From assembly GCA_947500825.1 (NCBI GenBank), contig CANMTR010000017.1, positions 1 to 45,299 of the forward strand: a DNA stretch of 45,299 bases, in the 5' to 3' direction. This document shows, piece after piece, positions 24,338-32,928 of the stretch. The notes under the pieces were generated by a model. The model was not told the DNA's origin, ran no database searches, and saw nothing but the letters and a program-made list of their open reading frames with translations. Source of the stretch: an uncultured Paracoccaceae bacterium (GTDB lineage: Bacteria > Pseudomonadota > Alphaproteobacteria > Rhodobacterales > Rhodobacteraceae). Every line of letters begins with the position of its first letter. Position 1 is the first letter of the stretch. The position numbers were made by a program, and so were the translations under genes.

Positions 24338-25594
24338 TCAGCCGCGGCGAATATCGCGCATGGCGGCGAGGAAGCGCACGACCTCTTCCTCGGTGTTGTA
24401 ATGGCACAGGGAGACGCGCACGCAGCTCTCCATTCCCAGGGGCGCCAGGATGTTTGCGGAGTAATGATCCGCTTTGCGGATATGGGTGCGGATGCCCGCT
24501 TCGTTCAGCGCGGCGACGATGTCGCCCGCGCCGTGGCTCTCGAGCGCGAAGGAGACGAGACCCTCGCGGCGGGGATTTTCGACTCCGCCCAAGATGGTGA
24601 CGCCGTCGTAGCTCGCGAGTCCCGGCAGGTTGCCCGCGCCGTGGAGCAGCGCATTGGTCAGCGCAGCCTCGCGGGCGTGGATCGCCTCGCCGGCGGCCAC
24701 GATGCGGTCGCGGCGGTCGGTGGCGTCGCCGACGCGTCCGCCCAGCCAGTCGAAATACGCCACGACGTCGGAGAAGGCGGCATAGGCGCCCGCGTCACGG
24801 GTCCCCAGCTCCCACGGGGCACCGGGCGCGCCCATGAGCCCGTCATGGGGCAGGGCGGCGAGCCGGTCCGACAGCCATGCGATGCCGTAGCCGTGGCGCG
24901 AGAACACCTTGTAGGGCGAGATGACGTATCCGTCGACGCCGAGAGCCGCCAGGTCGAGCCGGCCGTGGGCGGCGTGCTGGATGCCGTCGACGATGATGTA
25001 GCAGTCGGGCGCGACTGCACGGATCTCCGCGGCGACGGCAGCCACGTCCACGCCCATGCCCGTCACGGGCGAGGTGTGCAGAATGGTGGTCACGCGGGTG
25101 TCGGGGGTGACCTCGGGCCGGAAGGCGGCGGCCTCGATCGAGCCGGTCGCATCGTCATGGGCCACGAGCACGTGGGTCTTGCCGCCGATGGGCGCGTAGC
25201 GGTCCGCCGCCGAGCGGGTCGCGGGATGCTCCAGGGTCGAGCCCAGGACGCGCCCGCCCTCGGGAGTGCCGAGGCAGGCGGCGCCGATCAGGCGGAAGAG
25301 GAGCTCGGTTCCGCTCTCGCCCGCGATGAACTGGCCGCCGGGGGCGTTGAAGAAGGTCGCCATGTCCGCCTTCGATCGAGCGATGAGGTCCTGGGCGGCA
25401 CGGCCGGCGGGGTTGTCGCGGCCCGGATTGTCGGGAAGGCCGGCGAACTTGGCCGAGGTTTCCACCACCGATTTCAGCGTCAGCGCGCCGCCTGCGTTCT
25501 CGAAGAAGGCGCGGGGGCCTTGGAAGGGACATTCGTCCACGTTTGCGAAACGATCGCGGATCTCGTCGATCAATCCTGGCTGCGCGTCGATCAT
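24338..25594 (-). CDS. Class V aminotransferase / cysteine-desulfurase-like PLP enzyme
   Basis: 418 residues of PLP fold type I, class V. Features include the N-terminal ENAGGALTLKSVVE, the ligand strand EHPATRSAADRYA, IIVDGIQHAAHGRLD (PLP-pyridine aspartate region), and VISPYKVFSRHG with K229 the expected PLP-binding lysine. C-terminal helix VRVSLCHYNTEEEVVRFLAAM is typical of this family. Relatives act as cysteine desulfurases, epimerases or unknown lyases. A ureidoglycine-glyoxylate aminotransferase role would suit the ureide theme, but the sequence does not resemble that branch closely enough to claim it. It stands alone, converging on the antiporter. Confidence 0.8.
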   Translation of the reverse strand: MIDAQPGLIDEIRDRFANVDECPFQGPRAFFENAGGALTLKSVVETSAKFAGLPDNPGRDNPAGRAAQDLIARSKADMATFFNAPGGQFIAGESGTELLFRLIGAACLGTPEGGRVLGSTLEHPATRSAADRYAPIGGKTHVLVAHDDATGSIEAAAFRPEVTPDTRVTTILHTSPVTGMGVDVAAVAAEIRAVAPDCYIIVDGIQHAAHGRLDLAALGVDGYVISPYKVFSRHGYGIAWLSDRLAALPHDGLMGAPGAPWELGTRDAGAYAAFSDVVAYFDWLGGRVGDATDRRDRIVAAGEAIHAREAALTNALLHGAGNLPGLASYDGVTILGGVENPRREGLVSFALESHGAGDIVAALNEAGIRTHIRKADHYSANILAPLGMESCVRVSLCHYNTEEEVVRFLAAMRDIRRG

Positions 25595-26144
25595 CTGGTC
25601 CTGTCCCCCTTGGCTTTCCGGGCTGTTCCGGCCGTGGGTGGAGGCCTAGCGCATCGGCACGCCGCGGTCGACGGTCGGGTCGGCACCTCATGGCGAGGGG
25701 CTTCGATCCCCGGGTCCCGGAGTTCCAGGTCCGCATTGTCGTTCTGGGCGATCATACCCTGCTCAGAATACCCCTCACAGAGCCCTTGGGACAAGTCCCT
25801 CGGGGAAAGGGATAGTCTGGCCATCAGCTGTTTTGCGGAGCCACGCGCGGGATCAAGGCGTGCAAACTAGCAGATTTCGGCCCCGACATGTCCGGCGCGG
25901 GTCGAATGGCCGTCGTTCTCGCGGCCCCCGCGGGGGAGGTGATCGCGCTCTGCACGGAGAGCTGCACGATCATGCTCCCGGTCGCAGCGTCCGAGACGCC
26001 CGGGGTCCCCACGGTTCGGCCGGTTTGAAAAGAGCTTCGTCGAGCCCGTCATTCGCGAACGGGACGTGAGTGGCAGTTGTGGAGGACCATGCGGACGTCG
26101 CTGACGCGCGTCTCGAACACCCGCATGCCGTTGTGCGAGGCGGA
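25595..26144. other. Intergenic stretch without a recognisable gene
   Basis: 550 bp upstream of the class V PLP gene. Open frames are short and without domains. It lies next to the spore-coat-U fragment and is probably decayed DNA left by IS activity. Confidence 0.35.
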
Positions 26145-26336
26145 TCAGTACGCGATCGTGACGAGTACGGAATCCTCGTAGCGCCCCGCACGCAGGCTTT
26201 GGCCGGAAAAGATCCGGCCGTAGACTGTCGCGGTTTGCGCCGCCGCCGTTCCCACCGCGCGCATATCGTTGCCGGGCTGGTTCCCCCAGGGCTGGCTGCG
26301 GCCAGCATCCTGGTAGAGGCCGTATCGCAGTTGCCC
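26145..26336 (-). pseudogene. Spore coat U / Csu-type pilin domain, C-terminal remnant truncated at an IS5 copy
   Basis: Immediately beyond the IS5 end the minus strand reads LRYGLYQDAGRSQPWGNQPG and then VYGRIFSGQSLRAGRYEDSV ending in VTIAY, a very characteristic SCPU-domain C-terminal half (usual pattern LxYxLYxDAxRTxxWG...VYGRVPxGQ...GxYxDTVxVTVxY). Such proteins are exported subunits of Csu-type chaperone-usher pili. About 60 residues survive. I could not find the N-terminal half on the far side of the IS, so the locus has also suffered a deletion. Confidence 0.7.
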
Positions 26337-26687
26337 TCCAGGCCGGCGCTGTTGCACGAAGCGTCTGAAGGTCAGAGATCCCCTTTTCCCGCCTGATTTC
26401 AGCCGACGGGCTGCGTGACGGGAATGCCGAGGGCCGTGAATCGGTTGAGGATGGCGATGCGGACTTGGAGTTCGGCGGTCTGACGATCGAAGTCGCGGGC
26501 GGCGAGTTTCTGACCGAGGAGCTTCATGCAGTTCATTTTGGTCTCGACGCGACTGCGCCGGTGGTAGCCGCTCCAGCGTCGCCAGATCGTGCGGCCGAGC
26601 CGCTCGATAGCCCGCAGTGCTTCGGTCCGCGCGCCTGCGCCAGGGCTGTCCTTTTTCCAGGGCTTGGCGTTGCGGCGCGGTAGGAGC

Positions 26688-26724
26688 GAGCCTTGTGCGC
26701 CATTGGTTCAAGCACAATGGCGAG
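26688..26724 (+). repeat. Palindromic mini-insert B, copy 2 (inside IS5 copy 2)
   Basis: CGCCATTG (26698-26705) and CAATGGCG (26715-26722) pair around the 9-nt loop GTTCAAGCA. The sequence matches the insert in the IS110 gene at 331-369 in stem, loop length and flanks (GAGCC before, GAG after). Here it disrupts the transposase frame. IS5 copy 1 reads straight through the same place (GAGAVMPTRRNG), showing that the segment is additional. Confidence 0.65.
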
Positions 26725-27089
26725 CGCATCGGCGCCCCGGCCGGCGATGGCATCGCGGCAGGCGCGGCCGTCATAGGCGCCGTCGGCGGTTACCGAGGCG
26801 ATCGGCTCGCCCTCGGGGATCTGACCGGGCAGGCTCGGCAGCATGGGCGCGTCGCCCACCCCGCTGCCGGTGATTTCGACCGCTGGACCTCGAGCGTCGC
26901 CTCGTCGACAGCCAAGTGGACTTTGCGACAGACGCCCCGCTTGGCCCCGCCATGCTTGCGTGCGTGCCATTCCCCTTCGCCCCGGACCTTGATGCCCGTG
27001 CTGTCCACAAGCAGGTGCAACGGCCCGCCCGAGCTCCGGCAGGGCAGCTGCACGGCCAGCGTCTTCTGGCGTCGGCAGAGCGTCGAGAC

Positions 27090-27135
27090 TGAGGAGGATC
27101 AGCGAGCCTTCCAGTGGAAGGATCGCCCGACGAAG
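27090..27135 (-). repeat. Palindromic mini-insert A, copy 2 (inside IS5 copy 2)
   Basis: On the plus strand the core at 27102-27126 is GCGA, G, CCTTCCA, G, TGGAAGG, A, TCGC: a 25-nt palindrome with a single G/A mismatch. It is the same 46-nt sequence as 1061-1106 (two differences) at the identical transposase position. IS5 copy 3 (39.0 kb) lacks it. Confidence 0.7.
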
Positions 27136-27511
27136 GGTACCGGCCAGTCGAGACCCGCAAGCCGCAGCAGGCTCGCCACGAAGCCCGTGATCTGGCGGAG
27201 CGGCAAGCCGAACAGAACCTTCACCGTCAAACACGCCTGAACCGCGGCGTCGCTGTAGATCGGCTGCGCCCCGCGCTCGCCTGAGGGTGCCGCGTGCCAG
27301 GGCGTCGACGGGTCGAACCAGACCGTCAGCGACCCGCGCTCACGCAGCGAGGCATTGTAGGCAGACCAGTTCAGAGTGCGGTAGCGGATGGGCGCAGGCT
27401 TGGACATGCCGCCCAGCTATGCCTCTGGACTCATGATGTGAATTCCAGGCAGCCTTCGTGCAACAAAGTCGTTTCGGCATTAAAATGGTACGAGCGATTA
27501 TCCCGTATTGA

Positions 27512-28775
27512 TCAGGGGTAATCTTTTCGGTCATCCGTTTCCGTTTGCTCGGCCGCCCATAAACTTGCCGCCTCCAGGGCTACGGGAGAGGCCGTAGGAA
27601 CTACGCTCAGGTAACTGTCGGTTTCTCCGGGCGCCACTGCCGCGCGCCGCGTCATGCGGTAGAGCGCATAGACCGCCATTGTTGCGAAGGTCCCCCCCAA
27701 GACTATCCAGAACGCAAAAGGATCGAGACGCTGCATCGCCCATCCCGTGATCATCGGACCAATGATGGCCCCGACCCCAAAGGTCAGGACCAAGCCTCCC
27801 GAGGCCGCCGGCATATCCTCGGTCGGGAGCGCGTCATTCGTGTAGGCAAGCAGGAGAGCATAAAGGGGGGGTCGTCACGCCTCCTGCGAGGAAGGCCGCT
27901 CCCATCAGGAACCAAATCGATGTGCCCGCGGCCCAGGCGGCAGCGCAGGAGACCGAGCCCAGGATCGAAGCCGCGAAAATGAGAAGCCGGCGGTCCATGC
28001 GGTCCGAAAGCCACCCGATAGGATACTGCAAGAGCAGCGCGCCTCCGAACAGCATCGCGACAAAAAGCGCGATCTGGTTCGCGCCCATATCGATCTGGGT
28101 ACCGAAGACCGCTGCCATGCCCGATTGAGTGGCGTAGACGCTTCCAAGGAGAAAAATTCCGACCGTGCCCAGAGGCGACCCGGAGAAAAGCCGTCTCAAC
28201 GACATCGGTCGCGCCATCTCGGAGACGGGGGCAGGAGTGACCGTGAGCAGGATTGGCGCGAATGAGACTGAGACAAGGATCGACGCGCCGATGAACAGGG
28301 CGGACGTGGCCGCATCGCCAAGGGAGAGCAGGCCTTGTGCGCCAATGATTCCCAAAGTCTGTGCGATCATGTAAGCGGCAAGTACCTGGCCACGGGTCTC
28401 GTTGTCGGCTGCATCGTTGAGCCAGCTTTCGGCCGTGACATAGATACCCGACATGCAAAAACCGATCAGGATCCGCAAAAGTGTCCAGGCGACCGGGTCG
28501 GTCAAGAGAGGGAAGGCAATCAGGCCGGCTGACATGAAGCTGCCGAGTGCCGCGAAGACCCGTACGTGACCCACGCGTCGGATCATGACGGGCGCGTACC
28601 GGGCCCCTGCCAGGAAGCCTGCGAAATAGCCGGAGGTTACGATCGCCAGCTCGGTGGCGGAGAACCCCTCGATCCCCCCACGCAGGCCGATGAGCGTGAA
28701 GTGCATCCCGTTGCCCAGCATGATCAGTACAATGCCAAGAAGTAGAGCCCAGACGCCGGAAAGGACCTTGCTCAT
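27512..28775 (-). pseudogene. MFS transporter with a single-base frameshift in a G7/C7 run
   Basis: Both parts together give a normal ~420-residue major-facilitator protein with about 12 membrane helices. The N-terminal frame from 28775 (SKVLSGVWALLLGIVLIMLG; AGGAGC upstream) runs to FLAGGVTTPPL. The C-terminal frame resumes with ALLLAYTNDALPTEDMPAAS and GGLVLTFGVGAIIGPMITGW and stops at 27512. The join lies at seven Gs (27865-27871; Cs in the sense strand); six would restore the frame. It could be a mutation, a slippage (phase-variable) site or a sequencing error. It is a drug/metabolite efflux-type MFS of unknown substrate. Confidence 0.85.
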
Positions 28776-28983
28776 AACTGCTCCTTGGCTGGGCGCACGC
28801 CTCTTCATGCACGCTGCACACCTCTCTCAGTTCGGCCTATCGGGATACGAAAGCATGTCAATGGCAACGGCTCGGCCCTATCGGACGGTTCGGTTTCAGT
28901 AGAGGGGCTCGGGAAATCGAACAGGAGCCATGAGTGGATGATCGGCGCGAGATCGGCATGATGCCGAGGAGCGAGGAGAGATC

Positions 28984-29110
28984 ATGACCGGACGACCGCG
29001 CGAGGGCCCGCAGCCCGGCCTTCTAGGTAAATGTGGCGCTTGCAGCGATTGGGGGAGAGCGGACGCTCTCCGAGTTGGCCGGGCAGTTCGGACCTCCATC
29101 AGACCCGGGT
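28984..29110 (+). pseudogene. IS3-family OrfA remnant
   Basis: One frame reads VNVALAAIGGERTLSELAGQFG, the helix-turn-helix region of IS3-type OrfA (usual form KVALAALRGDKTLAELAEQF). It is preceded by an in-frame stop and followed by degenerate sequence. GAGGAGAGATC just before the ATG at 28984 resembles the original ribosome-binding site. The rest of the element is not recognisable. Confidence 0.55.
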
Positions 29111-29119
29111 CACGCGGCT

Positions 29120-29297
29120 GATCACGCTGCATGGCGATTATGCCCCGCACGTGGCGCGGGGCGGTGCGAACGAGGCCCTGCGCGACGATCCCGAGGGCTT
29201 CGTAGGGTCGGGAGATGCCTTGGTGCGTGGTCCATCTTGTCGAGCGGCAGCTCAAGGTCCGCCGCCATCCGGATACGGCGACACGCTGGCTGAAGGG
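29120..29297 (+). repeat. ~175-bp dispersed direct repeat, copy A
   Basis: Shares about three quarters of its bases (hand alignment) with 39629-39804 in the same orientation, including GGGCGAACGAGGC-type and TCGAGCGGCAG blocks. Both copies read ...RLITL.G... then GANEALRDDPEG in one plus-strand frame, though copy A has broken frames. Origin unknown, perhaps a decayed mobile gene. Confidence 0.5.
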
Positions 29298-29506
29298 TAA
29301 CCGAGGCAATCCATGGAATGGATAGGCGAGAGACAGCGCTGGAACAATCCGGGTTGGCGAACGCCCATACCGCAGCCGGCTCCGCCCGGGCGCAGAAGGG
29401 CGGGACCGGCCACACGGCGGTTGTCTCCGGTGGAGAAAGGGCCGGCATCACCGCCGAGCAATGGGTCGTAGATCGAGCGCTCGCCTTACCAGGCAGGATG
29501 GTATAT

Positions 29507-29516
29507 ATGACGTCAT
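29507..29516. promoter_or_regulatory. Palindrome upstream of the toxin-antitoxin operon
   Basis: ATGACGTCAT, a 10-bp palindrome inside the AT-rich stretch GTATATATGACGTCATGTAT, 28 bp before the antitoxin start. This is a likely autoregulatory operator, since ribbon-helix-helix antitoxins of this type bind palindromes in their own promoter. Confidence 0.45.
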
Positions 29517-29544
29517 GTATGCTGACATTCGCGGGAGGTGCGAA

Positions 29545-29784
29545 ATGCCCGGATCCTTGCAGGTTCGAAACCTGAACGACGACATCATCCAGCGCCTCAA
29601 GTCGAGGGCCGCGCGGCATGGACGATCTGCCGAGGCCGAGCACCGGGAAATCCTGCGCCACGCTCTCTCGGCCGAGGTGGACCCCTCGTTTTCCGATCTT
29701 GCGGCCCGCCTCAGAGCGATGTCCGCCGGGCGTACGCACACGCCTTCGGAACAGCTGCAGGACGAGGGCAGGGCGGAGAGGTGA
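29545..29784 (+). CDS. FitA/VapB-type ribbon-helix-helix antitoxin
   Basis: 79 residues. SLQVRNLNDDIIQRLKSRAARHGRSAEAEHREIL is the ribbon-helix-helix of the FitA/Phd-like antitoxins that pair with PIN toxins. The C-terminal tail would wrap the toxin. GGGAGGTGCGAA precedes the ATG. The toxin start overlaps its stop (GTGA). The antitoxin neutralises the toxin and represses the operon. The frame is also open further upstream, but the ribosome-binding site and family length fix this start. Confidence 0.9.
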   Translation: MPGSLQVRNLNDDIIQRLKSRAARHGRSAEAEHREILRHALSAEVDPSFSDLAARLRAMSAGRTHTPSEQLQDEGRAER

Positions 29785-30221
29785 CGGCCTACGTCATCGA
29801 CGCGAGCGTCGTGATCAAGTGGGTTGTCAATGAGCCGGGATCCGAGAACGCCGTACGCCTTATCGGTGGCCCAACTCTGAGCGCCCCCGATCTGCTGATG
29901 TCGGAATGCGCCAACATTCTCTGGAAGAAAGTGCGTCGCGAAGAACTGACTCGGGACGAAGCATCCCTTGCCGTCGAGCTTCTCGTCCGGGCCGATATCG
30001 AGCTCGTCCCGACGCGTGCCCTCACCCCGGCCGCCACGCAGCTTTCCCTGGATCTCGATCACCCGGCCTACGACTGCATGTATCTGGCACTGGCGCTCGA
30101 TCGGGACGATGCGTTCGTCACGGCCGATAGCCGGTTTGTCCGCATCGTTGCGGAACGTGGAACTCCGGACCTGCAGGGGAAAGCAATTGACTTGTCAGGG
30201 TTCGACAAGCCCCAGACCTGA
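29781..30221 (+). CDS. vapC: VapC/FitB-type PIN-domain toxin ribonuclease
   Basis: 146 residues from a GTG start overlapping the antitoxin stop. All four acidic PIN residues are present: D7 (VIDASVVIKW), E42 (LLMSECANIL), D98 (AYDCMYLALA) and D116 (VTADSRF). These chelate the Mg2+ ions for single-stranded RNA cleavage, typically of tRNA. Length and motifs are normal, so unlike the remnant at 11.6 kb the module appears intact. On a plasmid it may act as an addiction system; on an island it may simply stabilise the region. Confidence 0.92.
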   Translation: MTAYVIDASVVIKWVVNEPGSENAVRLIGGPTLSAPDLLMSECANILWKKVRREELTRDEASLAVELLVRADIELVPTRALTPAATQLSLDLDHPAYDCMYLALALDRDDAFVTADSRFVRIVAERGTPDLQGKAIDLSGFDKPQT

Positions 30222-30295
30222 GCTCGGGACGTTCCGCAGGGGTGCGAAAATCTATTTTACCAGTTCGAAATTTGCACGCTGAAACCATCCGGACT

Positions 30296-31210
30296 TCAGC
30301 GGACAGATGGTGGCTCACTTTCTGACAAGCGCTCCAACTCAGTTGCTAATTGCGAAGCAAAACGAAGCGCCGCTACCGGAAGCGCTCGAGATCTCATCTG
30401 GCCAAGAAGCAGGTGGCCACGCGGCAGGTCTCTTTCGGAGATGGATCTGAAACAAATGCCACTATCTGGTCGAAGCCCGATCGCAATCTGAAAACCGACC
30501 AGTTGCTCGTGAAGCACGTAATGGCGGATCAGTTCGAACGATTCCGTCTCAACGCGCGGATCGACGCGCCGGTGCCGCGACTTTGCCGCTATGTCCAAGA
30601 GCGATCGCACACCGTATCGCGCGGACGGTGCGATATGACCGTGGTCGAGGCAATCCCGGAGGCGCAACTCGTCTCGGCTGGCCAAAGGATGTTGCGGCGA
30701 GAAGACCGCACAGACCGCTTGGGTTACGGAATGTATGACTTCGAAGTCCACCAGACGTACAGGCTCGAAGACGAGAGCCAGATCGCTGGCGAAATTTTCG
30801 AGATCGCGTTCTGCCGCCTCCCGGTCGCGAACATTGATCCCGAAGGAGACGCCCGGATGTTCACGACGGTAGAGCGCGATCTGCTCGGGCAGGAAGTACG
30901 GGAGCAGGGCCTGTGAGCAGGCAATGCTCACGTGGCCGCGCCGCTCTCCCGAAAGGTCCGCAACCTGGCTTTTGACCCGCGCAAGGTCCGATCGCTGCGC
31001 GAGGTAATGCCGCAAGACCAGCTCCCCTGCCGGATTGAGCCGCACACCGCGGGAAAGCCGCTCGAAGAGGGGGGCTCCGAACTCTTCCTCGAACCGCGCG
31101 ATGCGTCGGTTGAGGGCCGAGGCGGTAATGTTGGCATCTTCCGCTGCCTTGCGGATGGAACCGGCGCGCGCGACGGCCTCGATCAGGCGAAAAGTCTCAA
31201 GATAGCGCAT
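30296..31210 (-). CDS. LysR-family transcriptional regulator
   Basis: 304 residues. The N-terminal winged helix (RYLETFRLIEAVARAGSIRKAAEDANITASALNRRIARFEEEFG) is standard for LysR, with a periplasmic-binding-like effector domain after about residue 90. I chose the ATG at 31210, which starts the helix-turn-helix, has AGGGGATCC upstream and is the usual length. It is divergent from the ABC importer/AtzF genes across 113 bp, the typical position for a regulator of that operon. The effector is probably a substrate or intermediate of the imported compound. Confidence 0.9.
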   Translation of the reverse strand: MRYLETFRLIEAVARAGSIRKAAEDANITASALNRRIARFEEEFGAPLFERLSRGVRLNPAGELVLRHYLAQRSDLARVKSQVADLSGERRGHVSIACSQALLPYFLPEQIALYRREHPGVSFGINVRDREAAERDLENFASDLALVFEPVRLVDFEVIHSVTQAVCAVFSPQHPLASRDELRLRDCLDHGHIAPSARYGVRSLLDIAAKSRHRRVDPRVETESFELIRHYVLHEQLVGFQIAIGLRPDSGICFRSISERDLPRGHLLLGQMRSRALPVAALRFASQLATELERLSESEPPSVR

Positions 31211-31323
31211 GGATCCCCTGCGGTGCATTTTTCGCACCAGTCGTATGCCTTATTAGCATTTCCTGAACATCTGCGGAAGGCGACATGATGCGGTGACGGG
31301 AATCGCATCTCATGGAGCCGCCA
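31211..31323. promoter_or_regulatory. Divergent promoter region with LysR-type inverted repeat
   Basis: GGTGC (31223-31227) and GCACC (31235-31239) are inverted around ATTTTTC, giving the dyad geometry expected of a LysR regulatory site. It lies just upstream of the regulator start and about 85 bp from the ABC binding-protein start. A second AT-rich stretch (31247-31262) may hold the rightward promoter. Confidence 0.5.
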
Positions 31324-32928
31324 ATGACCACTCGCCGCACCCTCCTCAAGACTGCGGCTGCAAGTGCAGCCACGCTCCCCTTCCTGAGGGTCCTGCCGGC
31401 GCGTGCCCAAGCGGAAGGGTCGCTGGTTGTGGTGACAGGGCAGACGATCAACAGTCTCGACCTGCATCGGACCGGCACCAACCGGGCAAGTTACCAAGTG
31501 GCAGTCAACTGCTACGACAGGCTGCTCACCTTCGGAACCAAGACGCTTCCTTCCGGCGAATTGTCCTTCGACTATTCCGACATCCAGCCCGAGCTCGCGG
31601 AAAGTTGGGAGGTCTCGGATGATGGTCTTGTCCTGACCTTCAAGATCAAGCCGGAAGCCCGGTTTTGGGATGGCTCCAAAGTCACCGCGCAAGACGTCAA
31701 GTGGTCTTTCGACCGCGCCGTCAGCGTCGGCGGCTTTCCTACCGTGCAGATGGCAGCCGGCGGCATGACACGGACGGACCAGTTCGAGGCCCTGGACGAA
31801 GAGACCTTCGCCGTGACGCTGGACCAGCCGTCGAAACTGGCGCTTCCCGACCTCGCCGTTCCCGTGCCTTTCGTCATCAATTCGGCGGTCGCGAAGGCGA
31901 ACGCGACCGAGGACGATCCGTGGGCAATGGAGTACCTGCATACCACTCCAGCGGGGTCTGGAGCCTTCAAGGTCGCACGCTGGGACCAAGGACAGCAACT
32001 CGTCTACGAGCGCAACGACGAGTGGGTCGGTGGCACGGTACCGGCCCTGAGCCGCGTGATCGTGCGTGAAGTGCCGAGCCAAGCGACCCGCCGAGCGCTT
32101 ATCGAGCGGGGCGACGTGCAGATGTCATTCGATATCCCGGACCGCGATGCCGCTGAACTCGATGGCAGGTTGAAGGTCAATTCCACCCCGATTGCGAACT
32201 GCATGCATTGCGTTGCGCTGAACACGAATTTCGAGCCGTTCCGCGATCCGGATGTCCGCAAGGCCGTCGCTTACGCAATTCCTTACGCCGATATTTTCCA
32301 GACCGCCGCCTATGGACGAGGTCGGCCGCTTTGGGACGGGGCCGAAACGATCGAGGGAACGCAATGGCCGCGCCCTTTCCCCTACACTACCGATCTGGCG
32401 AAGGCACGCGAGCATATGGCGTCCTCGGGCTTCCCCGACGGATTCGACGTGCCGCTATCGATCAGTCTCGACCTCGCTGACTGGATGGAGCCCACCGCGC
32501 TTCTCCTGCAGGAAGCGCTGGCCGAGATCGGTATCAACGCGGCCATCGACAAGATCCCCGGCGCCAACTGGCGGACCCAGGCACTCGTGGAGAAATCGCT
32601 GCCGCTTCACCTTGAGAATTTCGGCGGATGGCTCGACACGCCCGACTACTATTTCTTCTGGGCCTACGTTGAAGGAAACCTCTTCAATTCCTCCAACTAC
32701 GGCAATCCAGAGGTCGAAACGCTCGTTTCTGAAACGCTACATATGCCGATGGACGATCCTGCTTATGGCGAAAAGATCCGACGGCTGTTTGAAATAGCTA
32801 TCGAGGACCTGCCGCGTATTCCCCTCTATCAGCCGGCCCTCAACGTCGCGATGAACGGCGCGGCAGGATACGAATTCTGGTTTCATCGCCAACTCGATGC
32901 CCGCCCGCTGGAGCGGGTGTCGGCTTGA
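31324..32928 (+). CDS. ABC transporter solute-binding protein, family 5 (peptide/nickel type)
   Basis: 534 residues. A twin-arginine-like signal (TTRRTLLKTAAASAATLPFLRV) targets it to the periplasm. The SBP_bac_5 pattern follows: ITINSLDLHRTG-type start, LAESWEVSDDGLVLTFKIKPEARFWDGSKVTAQDVKWSFDRAV, and DVRKAVAYAIPY. This family binds oligopeptides but also opines, glutathione and other nitrogenous molecules. I prefer the ATG at 31324 (GGAG 8 nt upstream) to the one 12 bases earlier. It is first in a five-gene operon ending in an allophanate hydrolase, so a ureido or amide compound is a reasonable guess. Confidence 0.92.
   Translation: MTTRRTLLKTAAASAATLPFLRVLPARAQAEGSLVVVTGQTINSLDLHRTGTNRASYQVAVNCYDRLLTFGTKTLPSGELSFDYSDIQPELAESWEVSDDGLVLTFKIKPEARFWDGSKVTAQDVKWSFDRAVSVGGFPTVQMAAGGMTRTDQFEALDEETFAVTLDQPSKLALPDLAVPVPFVINSAVAKANATEDDPWAMEYLHTTPAGSGAFKVARWDQGQQLVYERNDEWVGGTVPALSRVIVREVPSQATRRALIERGDVQMSFDIPDRDAAELDGRLKVNSTPIANCMHCVALNTNFEPFRDPDVRKAVAYAIPYADIFQTAAYGRGRPLWDGAETIEGTQWPRPFPYTTDLAKAREHMASSGFPDGFDVPLSISLDLADWMEPTALLLQEALAEIGINAAIDKIPGANWRTQALVEKSLPLHLENFGGWLDTPDYYFFWAYVEGNLFNSSNYGNPEVETLVSETLHMPMDDPAYGEKIRRLFEIAIEDLPRIPLYQPALNVAMNGAAGYEFWFHRQLDARPLERVSA

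Larger units (their letters stand above)
26399..27407 (-). pseudogene. IS5-family transposase, interrupted by two palindromic inserts
   Basis: Starts at 27407 with SKPAPIRYRTLNWSAYNASL and reads to FHWKAR then stop (27099). The DDE part LLVDSTGIKVRGEGEW, then KVHLAVDEATLEVQ, lies in another frame. A second break occurs within GADALAIVLEPMAHKA, where insert B lies. The remainder (RTEALRAIERLGRTIWRRW...LNRFTALGIP) finishes at 26399. Without the two inserts a near-complete IS903-type transposase would be readable, so the inserts, not random decay, look like the main inactivating events. Confidence 0.85.
26345..27470 (-). mobile_element. Decayed IS5-family (IS903-like) insertion sequence, copy 2
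   Basis: About 1.13 kb. Terminal inverted repeats share TGTTGCACGAAG: 26350-26361 at one end, and its complement CTTCGTGCAACA at 27454-27465 at the other. The element is longer than a standard IS903 by roughly the size of the two palindromic inserts it contains (26688-26724 and 27090-27135). It truncates a spore-coat-U gene on one side and abuts the MFS gene end on the other. Confidence 0.8.

Noticed and set aside
24338-25594. Ureidoglycine-glyoxylate aminotransferase (PucG)
   Set aside because: It is class V and the context is tempting, but the N-terminal and active-site segments look like the cysteine-desulfurase/epimerase side of the family. No firm substrate evidence.
22460-25870. Very long plus-strand open frame over the antiporter and into the class V gene
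   Set aside because: Out-of-frame translation of real genes in GC-rich DNA; no recognisable domain along its length.
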